64,000 nucleotides of DNA from Dryococelus australis (lineage: Eukaryota > Arthropoda > Insecta > Phasmatodea > Phasmatidae), in contig CM057009.1 of NCBI GenBank assembly GCA_029891345.1, positions 305,537,166 to 305,601,165 on the forward strand, in the 5' to 3' direction. The notes below the pieces were generated by a model that was given only the letters and a program-made list of their open reading frames with translations, was not told the origin of the DNA and made no database searches. The position numbers were made by a program, and so were the translations under genes. Shown here piece after piece: positions 21,036 to 31,649 of the stretch. How positions within the stretch are numbered: the stretch's first letter is position 1; each line of letters begins with the position of its first letter.

Positions 21036-21069
21036 AAAACTATATCGGAAATGAAATTCATAATTCAAT

Positions 21070-21922
21070 GTGAAAAAACTTCCCCAGAAGAACTGTTATA
21101 TCTTTTGGCATCGATGATCTTTGGCAAGCTGATTTAGTTGAGATGAATTCTGTATCTTTAAAAGGTATACACAGAATTAACAAAGGGTTTAAATATATGT
21201 TACCCGTAATAGATGTTTTTTTCCAAATATGCGTGGGAAATACCAATCAAAGACATAACTGGTGAAAATGTTAAATTAGCATTTAAAACTATTTTGAATG
21301 ATTACAAATCCATGCATTTACAAACAGATGATGGGAAAGAATTTTACAATAAATCATACAAGGCATTAATGGCTAATAACAACATAACACACTATTCAAC
21401 ATACAGTGAAAAGAAAGCTAGTGTTGTAGAAATATTTAATAGAACATTGAAGGAGAAAATGTTGAAGATATTTACTGTGCACGGAAACTATAAATGGGTG
21501 GCTATATTACCTAAAATAATAAGTGAATACAATAACACTGTTCACAGTAAAATCGGAATGAAACCCACCAATGTAAATGCAAAGAATGAAAGATGGTTAA
21601 ACCAAAGTTTGCAAGAGGAGATAAAGTTCTTATTAGTAAAAGTAAAAATTTGCTTGAAAAAGGATATACACCAAATTGGTCCACTGAAGTATTTGCGGTG
21701 TGTGAAGTATTGCACACAAACCCCATGACATATAGAATAAAAGATTTTAAAAATGAACTTATTAAAGGTATTTTTATGAACCAGAGCTGCTTAAGACCAA
21801 ATATGATAATGACTACTTAGAGGAAAAATGGGCTAAGAAAAGGAAATTAGCTGCTAATTAAATGGTTAGGTTTTGATAGTAGTCATAATTCTTGGGTTGA
21901 TAAGAAAAGTATAGTTGTTTAA
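21070..21922 (+). pseudogene. Polinton integrase (retroviral type) with C-terminal chromodomain
   Basis: Reading begins with FPRRTVISFGIDDLWQADLV (first catalytic Asp), then YMLPVIDVF; a run of T at about 21216-21222 breaks the frame before SKYAWEIP-type sequence. The next frame (21213-21728) has LQTDDGKEFYNK (second Asp) and KASVVEIFNRTLK (Glu), so all three DDE residues survive. Later frames hold an SH3-like part (KFARGDKVLISK, TPNWSTEVF) and a chromodomain ending WLGFDSSHNSWVD at the TAA at 21920-21922. The enzyme would insert the element and generate the 6-bp duplication. The N-terminal zinc finger region is not found. At least four frame breaks. Confidence 0.85.
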
Positions 21923-21944
21923 GAAATTTTTTTCTATATAATAA

Positions 21945-23188
21945 ATGGATCAACAAAAATTGAAAGTTATGAGCATCAGTCGTTCTGCCTAATGACCAAA
22001 CAAATAATTATTTGAATGAATACAACAAATGCATTGGGTTTGATATTCCTATTGGTGATGCATTTTCACATCCGAATGAAGCTTATGTATACCAATAGTA
22101 TAAGCTAACTAAAAGAGATACATATGCAGATTATGAAAAAACTTCAAGTATTGATCTTTGTGAGAATTTCTTCCCATTCCAGTTCTCAAGATTAGAGATC
22201 TCTAAACATGGTTGTATAATCGAAAGTATTGGCAACCCTGGCATCACTTCAACAATGATGCATACATTGCTAGGTTCGGAATCAGAATCAGCATACTTCC
22301 AAATGTTGGGGATAGAACTAGGTAAATATGTTAGGGAAGATAAGCGTAATGGAATAACCTATCCATTAAGATAATTGTTTGGGTTTATGAGAGATTGTAA
22401 TTACATATTCTGGAAAGGTGGGTACAAGATCACATTCATTAGAAATTCTAATGATGATGTTTGTTTTTACAGAAGACCCTGAAAGAAAGCAGATAGATCT
22501 GATGATGAAGATAATATACCAGATGCTGGTAAAATTGTTATTGAGAAAATGGAAATTCTGTGGACAATTGTTGAATACGATCCTATTTATGGAGACAAAA
22601 TTAAAGCACAATTATACAAACACCCCAAAATGATTGGCAATGTCTTGAAAAACCAGTACCTACTAATGCAAACTCATTTCAGTTTGTTAAAAAAGTCAGT
22701 TCAATTCAATCCAATTCGATATGCCAGACTTTACAATTGTTGGTTTTCAGCAAAACAGAAAAGAAGATCCTGGACAATTCACACATGGTTCAATGTTTGA
22801 CTCTTATTTTGTCAAAAATATTTCTATTAAGAATAGGCAGAATGAAGTGTTTCCCAAAGAGAATTGGAATTTAAACATTGATGATAAAATTTTCGATAAG
22901 ATGTATATTGCTTACAACGATTTTAGAAATTCAAAGACTAAACCAGATACCCCTTACCATAATAATGAACTGCGCTTCAACCCTGCATCATTTATTGGGA
23001 GAAGACCATTGTATATTATTGATTGTTCTTACAGAAAAACTGCTATTGTAAAAGATCGAACTAATCTGACTCTTACAGTTGATTTTAATAAGCCAATATT
23101 GGCTACAACTATTTGTAATGTGGTACTAGTAAGCCAAAGAAACCTCATTTATGATGTTAAAAGTGAAAGAATCACCGAAGTCCAATAG
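21945..23188 (+). pseudogene. Major capsid protein, double jelly-roll type
   Basis: ATG 21945 follows CTATATAATAA, 22 bp after the integrase stop. From about 21982 one frame reads through two in-frame stops (near 22097 and 22372): YLNEYNKCIGFDIPIGDAF, FQFSRLEISKHGCIIES, YFQMLGIELGKYVRED, YKITFIRNSNDDVCFYRR. Other frames continue with KIVIEKMEILWTIVEYDPIY, then the last long frame (22721-23188) with FTIVGFQQNRKEDPGQFTHG, FDKMYIAYNDF and TTICNVVLVSQRNLIYD. ITFIRNSNDD and the IVGFQ block are typical of the hexon-like major capsid protein of Polintons/adintoviruses, which forms the virion shell. About 415 codons in all, slightly short of the usual length. Inactive. Confidence 0.8.
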
Positions 23189-23212
23189 TGCATAATCATG
23201 TATGGCTATTAG

Positions 23213-23240
23213 TTTTTAATTGTTGGTTATCGATTAAAAA
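23213..23240. terminator. Stem-loop at the capsid/polymerase convergent junction
   Basis: Eight-base arms (TTTTTAAT and ATTAAAAA) with a 12-base loop, between the capsid stop at 23188 and the polymerase stop at 23270. Weaker than the other two junction hairpins. Confidence 0.4.
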
Positions 23241-23269
23241 TATTTACTGTTATTTAATTTTTTATAGTA

Positions 23270-26200
23270 TCACTCTTTTTCAATTTTGTAGTGCCCCCAT
23301 GGTAGTGTATTAATACTATCTTTAAGAATAAATATTCTATCATCTTCGGAACTTAATCCTTTTTATTCTCAACTCAATTGTATAGAGTTCATGTTTCTTA
23401 CTTTAATATGATTTATACTCTTGTAAAACAATTTTTTAACAAACACTTTTTGTAGTCACCAAAACTAATCTCATTTCTGACTACAGTGTTTTTCGCACCC
23501 TTTGCTCTTTTGTTTACATCACCTTCCACATTTATTGCATTAATTTTTGATTTCAATCCAATAAGTTTTTTCATTCCATTCATCTTTCATTCTGCCAATA
23601 ATCTTTTTGTTAACTTATGGTATACCATATGGATTATCTTTTTTATAGTCAGAAGTATCAAAATGATCGACCATTTATTTCATGTCACTGTAGAAGTCTG
23701 GTGTTTTTATATAATAGATGTATGAATCAGTATCTTGGTAGCAGAATTAAATATTTTCCCCATACTTTGGTTTCATTATATTATAGTGAAGATCGTACAT
23801 TAAGACTATCGATAGATCAAGTATACTCATGCCAACATAAATGAGTTTGTTAAAGCACAGTTTTGTTTTAATCATATGAACTGCAACCAAAGAGTTAGTA
23901 AATATAGTTCTATCTTTAAAGTTTGGTTTAGCCACTAGTTTATCCAATTGCTTAGAACTTGTGCACAACCGTCTATCCACTCTGTTTCTAATATTTTCCA
24001 TAATTTTTCCAAAAACAGAATTGTTCATTAATTTGTAGAAGTCTTTTTCAACGTCATTTGTAGACTTTGTTCGCATATTTGTGTTTAGATTAATATAGGA
24101 CTTAAGCCAATCTGATTGCTCAAACTCCGGAACTCTATGAATTTTTTTCAATTTCATTCCGAGAGATAGATATTGCTTAAGATTTATCATGTGTAATACA
24201 TATTTTTCTTTATCATACAGAGTAGTTAAGAGTTTGGGATTTCTTTAACCTTCTGGTATTTTATTCTCTGGTGCCAATGGCAGATCTTTGTGGAGATCGT
24301 GTAGTTCACACGGGCATTCCAAACAACTTCCAATAAATAACCTTTTCTAGAATCATCTTGTATTTTTGTTACTTCTATATTTGTATTTCTCCACTTAAAC
24401 CCACCATAGGGCAAATACTGGCTCATAGCCCATCCATATAAGTTATTGGCATCCAGGTATGTAAGATAAAAGATTTCCTTTGTACTATCATAAGTATTCA
24501 TATATTTATTATTTGCTTTAGCATATCACTTACAACATTGTGAAATTCCACCACAAACACCATTTTCTATCATCAAAATCATGTTGTAATCTGTTAATAA
24601 TTCTAGTTCTATTTTAGTATGTTTGAGCATAACATCCCACGTTAACCTTGGGGCTGTGAAATACCATACTGGATCTAGCTTATATATTTTGAGACATACA
24701 TCTCTAAAATTTTCCATTATATCGGACAATATCAATACATCAGATTTGTTATAGAGTTCTGTGTACTCTCTTAGAGATTTTATGTTGAATTTTTCCCACA
24801 CCTTTCGTGCAAATTCGTAATCTTCATCTGTAATGTCTCATTTATTGAGTTTGTTGTAAAATGCATCTTTCGATCGAAGTGATGTCTCACAAAATTTTTC
24901 AGCACTATCCATGTAGTCATATGGATAAACACCATTACTTATAACAAAGTCGAGAAGTTCATTGGAAAAATGCTTACACGTTTTTCGGAATTGGCTTCTG
25001 GAAAGGTTGCTAGAGAGTTTATCGATACTAATAGCCATAAATTTAAATGAGTCAGTAAATCTAAGATTTACACTTTCACATACAGGTTTCGTAAAATAAA
25101 TATATTTTTCTTCATTGTTGGGAATTAGATTAATTTTATTTTCATCGATGCCAATATCTCTTATGAATAAATGTGTATCATAACCAGATAGATTGTGTAT
25201 AAACACTGGGACAAAGCATGAATTCCTATACGCTATGTTACAATCTATGTGTGCAGCTCCCCTAAATTTCCCCATAAGATGATCATGATCTCTCACAGTA
25301 TCACCATTCAAAGGCTTTTCACATATATAACAATGGGTAGCTGTATCATAAACAATTTGTTCTTTCTGAGTTAGTGGAAGCATTGGTTTTTCATTTGTGT
25401 ATATATCGCCAATAGACTTTGCTTCTTCATTAGCATTTTAACGAATACAGTAGATGCATCAGATCCTTCATAAGTTACTGGTAGTTTATAGTATCCATCT
25501 TCGTATTTTACATAGTAACAGAAGCTAATAGGCTCGTGTTTTTGGTATGGTTTCGTGTAGGATTCGTCAGTGTTTGGTTGGCAAGTTTCAATTTTAGTCA
25601 ACAAACATTCAAAATCAGCATATATCACAAACAGAACTCTCAAAGAATAATTTTTGTTTTTAAATCTTAATATGTCATTTTTTCCTTTAGATGGTATTTC
25701 AACTCTATCACCATCGTGATCTCGGCAGTCTTGTTCGTGATCTTTTAGCTTACTTACAGAGTAGAAATATTGCAAACATCTATCGCATATATATGTTTTG
25801 TGATCATTATTTGTTACTTGTGATGTGATAAGCCTCAACAGACTTTTCATCCAGCAGTAGTGGTCGTTCTTTTCGTCTATGATATAGAGTAGGTTAATGT
25901 GCTTATCCATCTTATTTTTTGTTGTTTCTAATGGGGAGATTACATATTTATTATCACCATCTTTTTCTTCGTATTCATATACATTAATAGAAATTCCACT
26001 TCTTTTCTCAAAGGTTGGTATGCTATCCAATTTCATTGGAAAGTCCAAACCCTTAAGTACATCATCAAACTCATGTTTGTAAGCTATGCATTTATTCACT
26101 CTTTGGGGGTTTCTTTGTACTTGATGCAATGCAGATAGAACAGACTACAAAAACTTTGTTCGTCATTATTCTAAACATTAATTACAGCCTGCTTAGCTTT

Positions 26201-27049
26201 GATTTTTTCTGGGAGATCAACATAAGAACTGCCCTTGAATGGTACATATTAATTTATTCGCACTTCTAGTTTCAATATTCTGATGAGTACCCACTGAGAT
26301 CCCTTTGCTTCGAAAGCCCCCATCTCAGCTATGATTTTCAATATGTTGTTGGCATGATATTCTTCCAGATTAGTCGATTTCAGTATAATTTCGTTCTTTG
26401 TTTTAAAGGAGCTTTCTACATAATCAATATTCTCACCAATTCCCCTTTTGTACTCAGTGAAGAGTTTCATGTTCACTTTGAGTGATTTTAAATGTTTATT
26501 AATTAGTCCCATGACAGTTTCTTTTACATAGTTTAGGAAATTATTTGGGTCTATGTATGCATTCACATTATTTACAGCATAAGTCTTGATCCTACTTTGG
26601 AATGCTGTTTCGATTTCTTCTACACTGAATCTGAGTGTGTAATTATGAATTTTACTTCTCAAGTGACTTCTTATGGGAGACGGTTTGTAATAGTGATTAC
26701 GAGTTTCACATTTTACTTGTTTCTCTCATGGGAACTTCTGTTTTGATATTAAATGTTGTGATATTTTAAAAATTTCCCATGCATTTGTTGGTTCATGTGA
26801 TTTAATATGTATTGGTGCAAGACCTTTGTGCACTCTACTTTTAAGATGACTTCTTATGAGAGATGGTTTGTAAAAGTGATTACAAGATTCACACTTGACA
26901 TAAAGTACTTGAGATTTCTCCTTCTTTATTTTCGCAAAAACATTTTTCTTAAATTTATATTCTTTCCAAACATTACCAGTTTCATTAGCCTTTTTCATTG
27001 CCATGGTCCTCATAATATTAGAGATCAGTTGATTTTTATTTGCATCCAT
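23270..27049 (-). pseudogene. Protein-primed family B DNA polymerase (pPolB)
   Basis: Start at ATG 27049 after TATATAATAA; stop at 23270-23272; about 1,250 codons over many frames. Order: zinc-finger-like block (VKCESCNHFYKPSLIRSHL) and a diverged second copy near 26650-26715; N-terminal region with MGLINKHLKSLKVNMKLF; another finger (YICDRCLQYF); ExoI VIYADFECLL; a Cys/His loop (CYICEKPL, RDHDHLMGKFRGAAH); ExoII FIHNLSGYDTHLFI; polymerase motif A in YLDANNLYGWAMSQYLP; motif B FYKLMNNSVFGKIMENI; motif C YQDTDSYIYY near 23735; C-terminal FILKDSINTLPWGHYKI. This is the protein-primed polymerase that copies linear ends of Polintons and adenoviruses. Catalytic Asp residues remain but frame breaks abolish the protein. 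Confidence 0.92.
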
Positions 27050-27383
27050 TTATTATATACAATATTTTATTTTTTATGTATTCAAATTTTTTAAGCCACT
27101 TTTTTTGCAACTGCCCCCAAACGCAACTTTTTATGCGCATTTTTGCATATGCACTCAAATGCAAAGTTTAACATAACTTTTTTACTAAATACTACGATGT
27201 TACCAAACGCAACTTTTTGAGCCACTTTTTTGCGGTTGCGCTCGAATCGTCATTTGATGTTTTGGATCAGAAATCTAAGAGTAATTTTTTCTGATGGTTT
27301 TCTGATGACTCGATCATTTAATTAACCATTTTTTTTCTTCTGATAACTGGGGGCTGCGCTCGAATCGGCATCTCTATACTACT
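27040..27383 (-). repeat. Right terminal inverted repeat of the Polinton (shorter arm)
   Basis: Reverse complement matches the left arm from 15589 inward, ending at the polymerase start with TATATAATAAATGG. It carries one copy of the unit that is doubled in the left arm. Confidence 0.9.
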
Positions 27384-27389
27384 AAGATT
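27384..27389. repeat. Target-site duplication, right copy (AAGATT)
   Basis: Identical to 15583-15588, directly outside the right terminus. Confidence 0.95.
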
Positions 27390-28759
27390 TTAATAAAATT
27401 TCAAAGCCAATTAACATTAATATTGTCTAAATTGCACTTGATTTATCTTATTTCACATCTTGATAGCTGCAAGCTAATTATGGCAGTTTGTAAAGCTGGT
27501 CATCTGTGAAACAAACTTTGTTCAGTAACGTGTTATTTGACAGGTAAAGCTGTTTTTTTGTTAACTGATTATATTTGAAGACCACCTTTGCAATATTTCC
27601 CTGCTACTAATGCCATATTTCAAATGTAAGCATACCAATAATAAAGTTAACAGCAAAGTAATATTGTTCGAAATTAGAGGCAATTGACAAAGTTTACTTT
27701 TATAGAAAGTAGAGTAAGAAGCTGTGAATTAGTAATAGTAAATCTGCTATAGTGTAATTTTACGTACACATGGATAGTGGTAAATAGGTCGTTGACAGTA
27801 TTATTTTTTTACACAGTTGCAAAGGATTCACTACTACGAACTACTACTAGACACTAAATAAGACTTTCAGAAAGTTCTCCTTAACTGCAAACCATCTACA
27901 GCAGCACATACCTGTCGAGCATGTCGTAGGAGCCTGGGGCAGAGTGAGACCTGCCACATCGCTGGAACTTATCTGTACGCCTGCAGTCTGCCTTGTCTCT
28001 GCTGCCGAACATTACTGCTCCAGTGCCTCCTCGGCGCCTCTGAGAAAAAGGGTTCTGGAACAAATTCCACATTTATGGCACATAAATAACATATATATTT
28101 ATTACATGTTTTGTGTAGTAAAGGAAATTGCCCTTAGCGCTTACAGAAAACAACCACAAATTGTTTAGAGGAACTTAAAATTTACGAGTTCAAAGTAAAC
28201 TACTGTAAAAGTGATGGTGGGAGGAGAAACATTTATCATTCTCAGAAACTTGCCATAATAATGTACCTTGTGACTCTTGGTCACCCATTCATGCAATTGA
28301 GTTTGTTTCTAATGTAGTTCATCATAGTGGTTTTTGTTGATTTTCAACTTATGTATCGATTTCTATTATGATTTGTATGACATGTCACCCTGTTGAAGCA
28401 TGTTGTTTTTTCCAGTGTTTTACAATAGCTCTGTTGTGGTTTCTTGGTTTTAGATTGATTGAAATCTGTTTGTTCCTGTTGTATGTAAAGTTAGTACCTA
28501 TTTGTTTTTTTAGCGTTTTCTGTTGGTTTCTAATATATTTCACCATGTTAGATTTTGTTATGGTTTCAGTACTTTTCATTGGTCTGTTTTTTTTATGAAG
28601 TGTGTTTCCTGTTGTCCTTAAGTGGGTCTATGGTTGTTTATGTTTTGTTTTGTTGGTTTCTTCCTAACTTGTTGGACACCTGTTGTTTTATTGGTGTCTT
28701 TTAGTTTATTTTTGTTTCGGTTGTGTTTTTCATTTATTTTTGTTCATGCCTTTTGATTT
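27390..28759. other. Non-coding flank, nothing recognised
   Basis: AT-rich DNA. A T- and G-rich tract at about 28280-28760 gives long frames on both strands (28368-28598) purely by composition. Confidence 0.5.
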
Positions 28760-28842
28760 CTGCTGTTTCCATGGGTTTCCAATGAATTCTATTTATCGCT
28801 GCTGGCAAGCCGTCGCTGGCTGCAAACGGGGTGGATAGTGTG
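28760..28842 (+). repeat. Left arm of an inverted repeat bracketing the Transib region
   Basis: About 83 bp matching the reverse complement of 33861-33941, including TTTATCGCTG, TGGCAA, GTCGCT and GGTGGATAGTGTG in the same order. The two arms are 5 kb apart with the Transib and Tc1-like remnants between them. Confidence 0.7.
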
Positions 28843-29749
28843 GGTGAAAGCTGGGAGGCTTAGTTAATGGTAGTTTAAACATTGTTTGTTCAGGACCAGG
28901 TAGTTAATTCCAACTAGGACAATGTTAATATCTCATAGTGTTTACAGTCTGTAGTGAAGCAGACTCTCAGTGGCGATGTGTTGGCAGAGGTGTTGATAAA
29001 GGTACACTGTGGAAAAAGTGACCAGTTAAATGTCAAAAAATAAAGAGTGTTTTAAAATTCTGTAATTACAAAAATCTAAAAATAGAAACCATTGACAATA
29101 GTTTCACGGGCTTCGCAACCACGTCTCGTGACAGAAAAGTAGGTGTCAAAATAGGAAGGACAGATAATCTTAGCATTGCATCATTTTTTTAGTACAAATT
29201 AATGATCAAAAAGCAGAAACCTAAAAACTTATGTTGAAAAAATATAATTAATGCTATAGAATGATTATTATGAGTAATAACATACCTAATATAGTTATTC
29301 TTTAATATTGAACTATTGTTTAACTTAAATATTTATTCAATATATATATAAAAGTTTATACACAACAAATGAAAGTAACAATGGGAGTAATGCGGTGTAT
29401 AAATTGGTGAACTTAAAATTTAAGTGGGAAAAATGGAGAACTGATAACTGATAACATATAAATAACTGAATAGTTAAAAATTAAATAAATCGTTTATTTC
29501 TTTCAAAACTTCATATAAACCAAAAATTCTAGTTTTATGGAGACATATAAATAATTGAAGACATTATTGGCAACTGTAATAACAATGGAGAAATGATACA
29601 GTCATAATAAAAGAAAAGTAACTGTCAGTTTACAATGTTATTTGGAAGAAAGGAAAAAGAAACCAAGAACAAGACACGATTACAAACTGAGACTAATGGG
29701 AGCAATATTTATTATGCTATACATACATATTTCATAATGAAGTCACGCT

Positions 29750-30400
29750 GCCATGTTTGCGAACACATTACGCCAGATACCGTGGCATGGAATGGTGAAG
29801 GTCCTTAATGGTGTCCTGCGATAATCCAACCTATTGAGCTTTGAATTTTCGCTTACAATTTCTGCAGATTTAGAGGGAGGTGTGGAGTCGCAATAGATTG
29901 GCCAACAGCATTCTACACACATTTTTGATTGGAGATAGGTCTAGTGATGCGGCTGGCCATAACAGAATATCAATGGTTTCAAGGCATAGCCCTGAGGCAA
30001 TAGCAGCATTAAGATGAGCATTGTCCTGTTGGGAATAGAGGACTGACATGGGTGTTCTCAAATGGCTGGGCCACTGAATTGCAGGATCTAATGGACATAT
30101 AATTTGGCTGTCAACGTGCCAGTGATGAAGACCAATGGTGATTGGGCATCGTATGAAAGCGCACCACACATCATGCCACCAGGATATCTGTGTGTGAGAC
30201 GTGTGACAACAAATAGTTCAAATTGACGGTCTACATGTTGCCTTCCCACATGGAAGCAATGGTCGCGCCACCAAGAAACAAGTGAGATTCATCGCGGAAG
30301 AATCCGCTGTCATTCTCCACGACACTCGGTCATAACACCATTCCAGTATGTGGCAACATTGATGTGTTAATGACAGTCATCGTAACAGTCTGCGTGCATG
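29750..30400 (-). pseudogene. Tc1/mariner-type transposase fragment
   Basis: On the minus strand, frames give ESHLFLGG (around a DES-type catalytic acid), MMCGALSYDAQSPLVFITGT, LYSQQDNAHLNAA (second catalytic Asp in QQDNA) and WPAASLDLSPIKNVCRML (third acid in the D-LSPIE motif, here Lys instead of Glu). This is the C-terminal half of a Tc1-like transposase; the N-terminal HTH part is not seen. Several frame changes. Inserted between the inverted repeat at 28760 and the Transib remnant. Confidence 0.75.
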
Positions 30401-30584
30401 TAGTCCTGCATAGTGCAGCTATCTACCAACAGTAATGGCTTTTACAGGATGCTGCACGGTGGGCTTCACTGCTCACTGAATGTCCGCAATTGTACACATT
30501 GGGGAACTCCATGCATGTCGAACAATGTGACGGTATTTCCATCGGTGTGGTTCGGGGAAGTCTCCAGGATCCTGCGTGTCGTTT

Positions 30585-30665
30585 GTACATTCCTTCTTCT
30601 ATCCCCTCATCAGCTCTCAAGACCCCGATGTTAAGAGCCACCCAAATATCTTCACTCACAGTCAC
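30585..30665 (+). repeat. SINE tail fragment
   Basis: The shared 3' segment of the SINE family (CTCATCAGCTCTCAAGACC, then TGTTAAGAGCCACCCAAAT) in plus orientation, without head. An A-run at 30715-30733 follows. Confidence 0.6.
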
Positions 30666-30733
30666 TTATTTTACCCGCCGGCGCACAGTGGGCGGAATTC
30701 TCTAATCATGGTGCAAAAAAAAAAAAAAAAAAA

Positions 30734-31640
30734 TTGAACTTGTTCCGCAGTTCTAAAATTTATACTATGGTATTCTACATAAAGCGATCTACATGTGTGC
30801 AAAATATATTAAAATTTGTATGTATTGTATTCCCAGGGTAACCGACCGAATATTACCGTCATGAATGTACCCGAAGTAGCCGCAATTCTGTCTCATGCAT
30901 ATGGTGTTACTGTAATGATGTTTTTACTCATGCCAGAGATTTGTTTACATATTTATAAACAGCATTAGGGACACTTCTAAAGTTCCCAACTCGAAAGTCA
31001 TACGTCAATATATAAGGAGATTGCCGACTCATAAACCTGGGACTACTGTAACTGATAATTCAAAGTTGAAATACGTTTACAAGACAAAGGCCACAAAAGG
31101 CCACGACGAATTCTGTGCCAGACTGTAGTCCACACGTAGCTCTAACATGAGTCATTACATTTCCCTGCCCCCGCCTGCCCTGCGGGGGTACAGAGTACAA
31201 GTGTGTTAAAACCAGTGTGTCATCGGCAGCAAGACCGGACGGCCACTGTGCCTGTACTCGCAAACCAACCTCAAAAACTTTTCTAATTCCACCAGTGTGA
31301 CTGTCATATTGCAGTGTTAATGGTCGAGTGTACAAAGCTTTCAAAGGGTTTCGTTTGTTTTACATTTCACACGTAAGGGTGCCGCCTGATTAGGTCGTTG
31401 GGCGCTGCACGGAGCTTTAGGGAAAACAGGTTTGTTCAATAATCGCTCCACAGAGTTACATGGTTTCTGCTTATGAATAGCTTCGGAATCGTTACACACC
31501 CGACAAAATTTCCAGATTCCATTTCCGTTAACTCATGTGTATTCTGGGAGAGTGACAATAGCTAAAACATGCACTTTTGAAGTCAGCTTTGGCTGTTATC
31601 CCAGAGTTGTAAATGAGTATGGTTTGTCAGTATGAGACGA
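30734..31640. other. Non-coding, with one GC-richer patch
   Basis: No gene supported. The minus-strand frame at 31060-31344 has no recognisable domain. Confidence 0.4.
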
Positions 31641-31649
31641 GTTGAAGAA

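Larger units (their letters stand above)
15589..27383. mobile_element. Polinton/Maverick element (endogenous adintovirus-like DNA virus), complete ends, 11,795 bp
   Basis: Both ends are present: the left terminus AGTAGTATAG and the reverse complement of the right terminus are identical for 10 bases and alignable for hundreds more, flanked by a perfect 6-bp duplication. Inside are remnants of the full family set: protein-primed DNA polymerase B, retroviral-type integrase with chromodomain, FtsK/HerA ATPase, adenain-type protease, major capsid and penton-like proteins. Length is within the lower part of the family range. Most genes carry frame changes or stops, so it is an old, inactive copy. 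Polintons are thought to alternate between transposon and virus lifestyles; the capsid, ATPase and protease genes here fit that. Confidence 0.95.

Noticed and set aside
20801..21061. Minus-strand 86-codon frame as a small membrane protein
   Set aside because: It lies opposite the plus-strand ORF at 20886 and the integrase start; the hydrophobicity follows from AT-rich antisense DNA.
21511..21726. Minus-strand 71-codon frame opposite the integrase
   Set aside because: Shadow of the integrase coding strand, which carries the catalytic motifs.
28368..28598. Hydrophobic frames on both strands as genes
   Set aside because: They arise from a T/G-rich tract lacking stops; both strands are open for compositional reasons.
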